Below, piece after piece: positions 5,258 to 6,785 of a stretch of DNA of 6,785 nucleotides. The translations under genes and the position numbers were made by a program. This stretch comes from Phycisphaerae bacterium (GTDB taxonomy: Bacteria > Planctomycetota > Phycisphaerae > Phycisphaerales > SM1A02), in assembly GCA_016873355.1 (NCBI GenBank), contig VGXK01000111.1, forward strand, positions 1 through 6,785. The letters run 5' to 3'. Within the stretch, counting starts at the first letter, position 1. Every line of letters starts with the position of its first letter. The notes below the pieces were generated by a model. That model saw only the letters and a program-made list of their open reading frames with translations. It ran no database searches and had not been told where the DNA came from.

Positions 5258-6076
5258 TTACGCCGCCGCGAGCACGCGAGGCAGCGATCGGGCCATGTCG
5301 CGCAATCGCTGCGCCAGGCCGACGGCGCGGAGATTCGATTGGAGCTCCTCGAGCCGCATCGCGTCGAGGCATCCGGCGGTGAGGCTGAGCATCGCGGCTT
5401 CCGCCGCCTGCAGATCCGCTCGCGTCTCGGGCGCCAACGAGATGCGAAGCAGCGACGCGCGGGCAAGCAGCGTCTCGTTTGAGATTCGCTGCGAAAGCGC
5501 CGCGGCGGCGGCGGCGTCCGACGCATCGAGCGCGGTGAGGTCGTCGATCGCGTCGGCGAGCGTCTCGAGCAGCGCCGCGATCGACTCCGTGCGCGCGGCT
5601 TCGTTCATGGCCCCGGCGAGATCGGCATCCGTGAGATCGCGCACGCCGCTGAAGACGGGCGCCGCGATCGGCGTGATCGATGCGCTCGCGCTTCGACCCC
5701 ACCGGAGCGACGGCCGATCCACCGACGCGATCACCGCGAACGCGAGCGCCGCGGCGGCCGCCAGCCACGCCGCGCCTTCGCGCCAGCGCGTGCCGACGCG
5801 CCCCGCCGTGTCCGCGTGCGCCGACGAGGACTCGCGGCGAGTTCCTTCGATCACGCGATCGGCGAAGCCCTCGGGCAGCGCCGCCGATTCCGAGCGCGCC
5901 GAGAGCTTCAGCATGAAGTCGGTCGATTCCGCCTCCTCGAGCAGGCGCAGGCACGCGGGGCATGCGAGTGCGTGTCGCTCCGCGGTCTGACGACCTTCCG
6001 GCGGCGCCGTGCCGTCGACGAGCGCGGTGAGCATCAACTTGAAGTCCAGGCAATCGAAGTCGCGTCGTTCATCCAT
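5258..6076 (-). CDS. membrane-anchored zinc-finger anti-sigma factor
   Basis: The product would hold the neighbouring ECF sigma factor inactive at the inner membrane. It has 272 residues. The N-terminal cytoplasmic part has Cys9 and H-A-L-A-C-P-A-C (His35, Cys39, Cys42), the zinc ligands of the zf-HC2/ZAS anti-sigma domain. A membrane helix follows at about 101-118 (GAAWLAAAAALAFAVIAS). The remaining ~150 residues would lie outside the membrane. They are Ala/Leu/Arg/Asp-rich, apparently all helical, and match no sensor domain I know. The start ATG 6076 has GGAG 7 bases upstream (plus-strand 6084-6087). It begins 42 bases after the sigma gene's stop, so the two are very likely one transcript. 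The signal sensed is unknown. Weaker alternative: a zf-HC2 membrane protein with another role; adjacency to the sigma gene makes anti-sigma far more likely. Confidence 0.88.
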   Translation of the reverse strand: MDERRDFDCLDFKLMLTALVDGTAPPEGRQTAERHALACPACLRLLEEAESTDFMLKLSARSESAALPEGFADRVIEGTRRESSSAHADTAGRVGTRWREGAAWLAAAAALAFAVIASVDRPSLRWGRSASASITPIAAPVFSGVRDLTDADLAGAMNEAARTESIAALLETLADAIDDLTALDASDAAAAAALSQRISNETLLARASLLRISLAPETRADLQAAEAAMLSLTAGCLDAMRLEELQSNLRAVGLAQRLRDMARSLPRVLAAA

Positions 6077-6083
6077 CGTGGGT

Positions 6084-6087
6084 CTCC
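6084..6087 (-). promoter_or_regulatory. ribosome binding site of the anti-sigma gene
   Basis: The minus strand reads GGAG, 7 bases before ATG 6076, inside the 42-base sigma/anti-sigma gap. This supports translation from 6076 within a shared transcript. Confidence 0.6.
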
Positions 6088-6118
6088 GTCCAGCGCCGCC
6101 GAATCGGCGCTCGTGTCG

Positions 6119-6754
6119 TCAGGCGCCTCCCGCGGCGCGATAGCGTCGAATGTCGAAGGAAGCGCCCGATTCCTCGCGATCGAGCACTTCGAGTTCCCGC
6201 TGGAGCGCGATCCGCGCCCGGCTGAGGCGGCTCATCACGGTGCCCACCGGAACGCCGAGCACCTTGGCGATCTCCTCGTAGGCCATTTCGTCCTGCGCCC
6301 GAAGCATGATGATCGTGCGCTTCGCCGGATCGAGGCGCTCGAGCGCCCGCTCCACGCGATCCAGGTCCTCGCGCGCCGCCGTGCGATCCGCCGCGCGCAC
6401 GCGATGGTCGCTCGCGGGCTCGGCCGTTTCGTCGAGCGTCAGGCGCATGCGCCGATTCGACTTCAGCGCGTTGATCGAAAGGTTGGCGACGACGGTGCGC
6501 AGCCATGAGGGATAGACCGGTTCCCCCTGGTCGGGCGGCTTTCGCCAGAGACGCAGGAACGCCTCCTGCACGATCTCCTCCGCGCGGGCTCGACTTCGGC
6601 AGATGCTCGTCGAGATCCCGATGAGCGCGGGACCCATCCGCTCCATCCACTCGCGCAGCTTCGATTCGGTCAGCGGCTCGGGCACCTGCGGTCTCCGCGG
6701 GGATGATTCGACCGTGGGGAACTCATCGGCGAGACACGCTCGCCGGGGATTCAT
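6119..6754 (-). CDS. ECF-family RNA polymerase sigma factor
   Basis: This 211-residue product would direct RNA polymerase to a dedicated set of promoters when released by its anti-sigma partner. Region 2 spans about 36-102: A-E-E-I-V-Q-E-A-F-L-R-L-W-R (58-71) is the core-binding and -10-reading helix set, followed by SWLRTVVANLSINALKSNRR (83-102). A variable linker, about 103-130, separates this from region 4 (about 131-187). There, LERLDPAKRTIIMLRAQDEM leads into the helix-turn-helix Y-E-E-I-A-K-V-L-G-V-P-V-G-T-V-M-S-R-L (159-177) that reads the -35 box. Regions 1.1 and 3 are absent, as in ECF factors. ATG 6754 gives about 30 residues before region 2, which is a little long. An AGGG lies almost on the ATG and is too close for a good ribosome binding site, so a later start is possible. 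Its own promoter lies at or beyond the window edge. Confidence 0.93.
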   Translation of the reverse strand: MNPRRACLADEFPTVESSPRRPQVPEPLTESKLREWMERMGPALIGISTSICRSRARAEEIVQEAFLRLWRKPPDQGEPVYPSWLRTVVANLSINALKSNRRMRLTLDETAEPASDHRVRAADRTAAREDLDRVERALERLDPAKRTIIMLRAQDEMAYEEIAKVLGVPVGTVMSRLSRARIALQRELEVLDREESGASFDIRRYRAAGGA

Positions 6755-6785
6755 TCCCTGCCGGCGGCGGAAGGAGGAGCGGGCG

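Noticed and set aside
1..6785. CRISPR arrays, insertion sequences, integrase sites, tRNA or rRNA genes
   Set aside because: I looked for direct repeats with spacers, terminal inverted repeats around transposase-like frames and tRNA-like cloverleaf ends, and saw none.

Overview
The window is GC-rich (roughly two thirds by eye). It reads as a chromosomal piece of a planctomycete, most likely of the class Phycisphaerae. Three protein signatures point there. One is a secreted repeat protein ending in a tandem EF-hand, dockerin-like tail of the 'DxNxDxxVDGxDLGxLLGxW' kind. The second is a secreted protein ending in a VPAPG / hydrophobic / poly-Arg sorting tail (a PEP-CTERM variant). The third is a membrane-plus-zinc-ribbon fragment of a form common in that phylum. 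The taxonomic call is inference from protein style; there is no rRNA gene here.

Layout, left to right. Positions 1-135 hold a short 9-bp tandem repeat and two perfect GC-rich hairpins; whether a gene end lies at the very left edge cannot be decided. A small lipoprotein with a BamE/SmpA-like motif follows (136-528, +). Next is a broken or frameshifted gene for a one-helix protein with a C-terminal CxxC...CxxC zinc ribbon (584-956, +). It runs tail to tail, with a 23-bp overlap, into a secreted VPAPG-CTERM protein (934-1452, -). An intergenic stretch of about 280 bp carries divergent starts and leads to a secreted seven-repeat, probably beta-propeller, protein with the dockerin-like tail (1737-3152, +). 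A hairpin separates this from the convergent F1 ATP synthase beta subunit gene atpD (3213-4655, -).

Further right, all on the minus strand, are an unrecognised 82-residue protein (4853-5101), a zinc-finger anti-sigma factor with one membrane helix (5258-6076) and an ECF-type RNA polymerase sigma factor (6119-6754).

How the genes work together: the sigma and anti-sigma genes form a conventional two-gene regulatory unit. The anti-sigma would hold the sigma factor at the membrane until a signal releases it. The atpD gene stands without atpC or any other ATP synthase gene beside it, which is unusual. The two secreted proteins are divergently transcribed and may share regulation, but nothing in the sequence proves a common function. 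I see no mobile element, CRISPR array, tRNA or rRNA. No clear new multigene system is visible. The most informative oddities are the frameshifted zinc-ribbon gene, the solitary atpD and the seven-repeat secreted protein.
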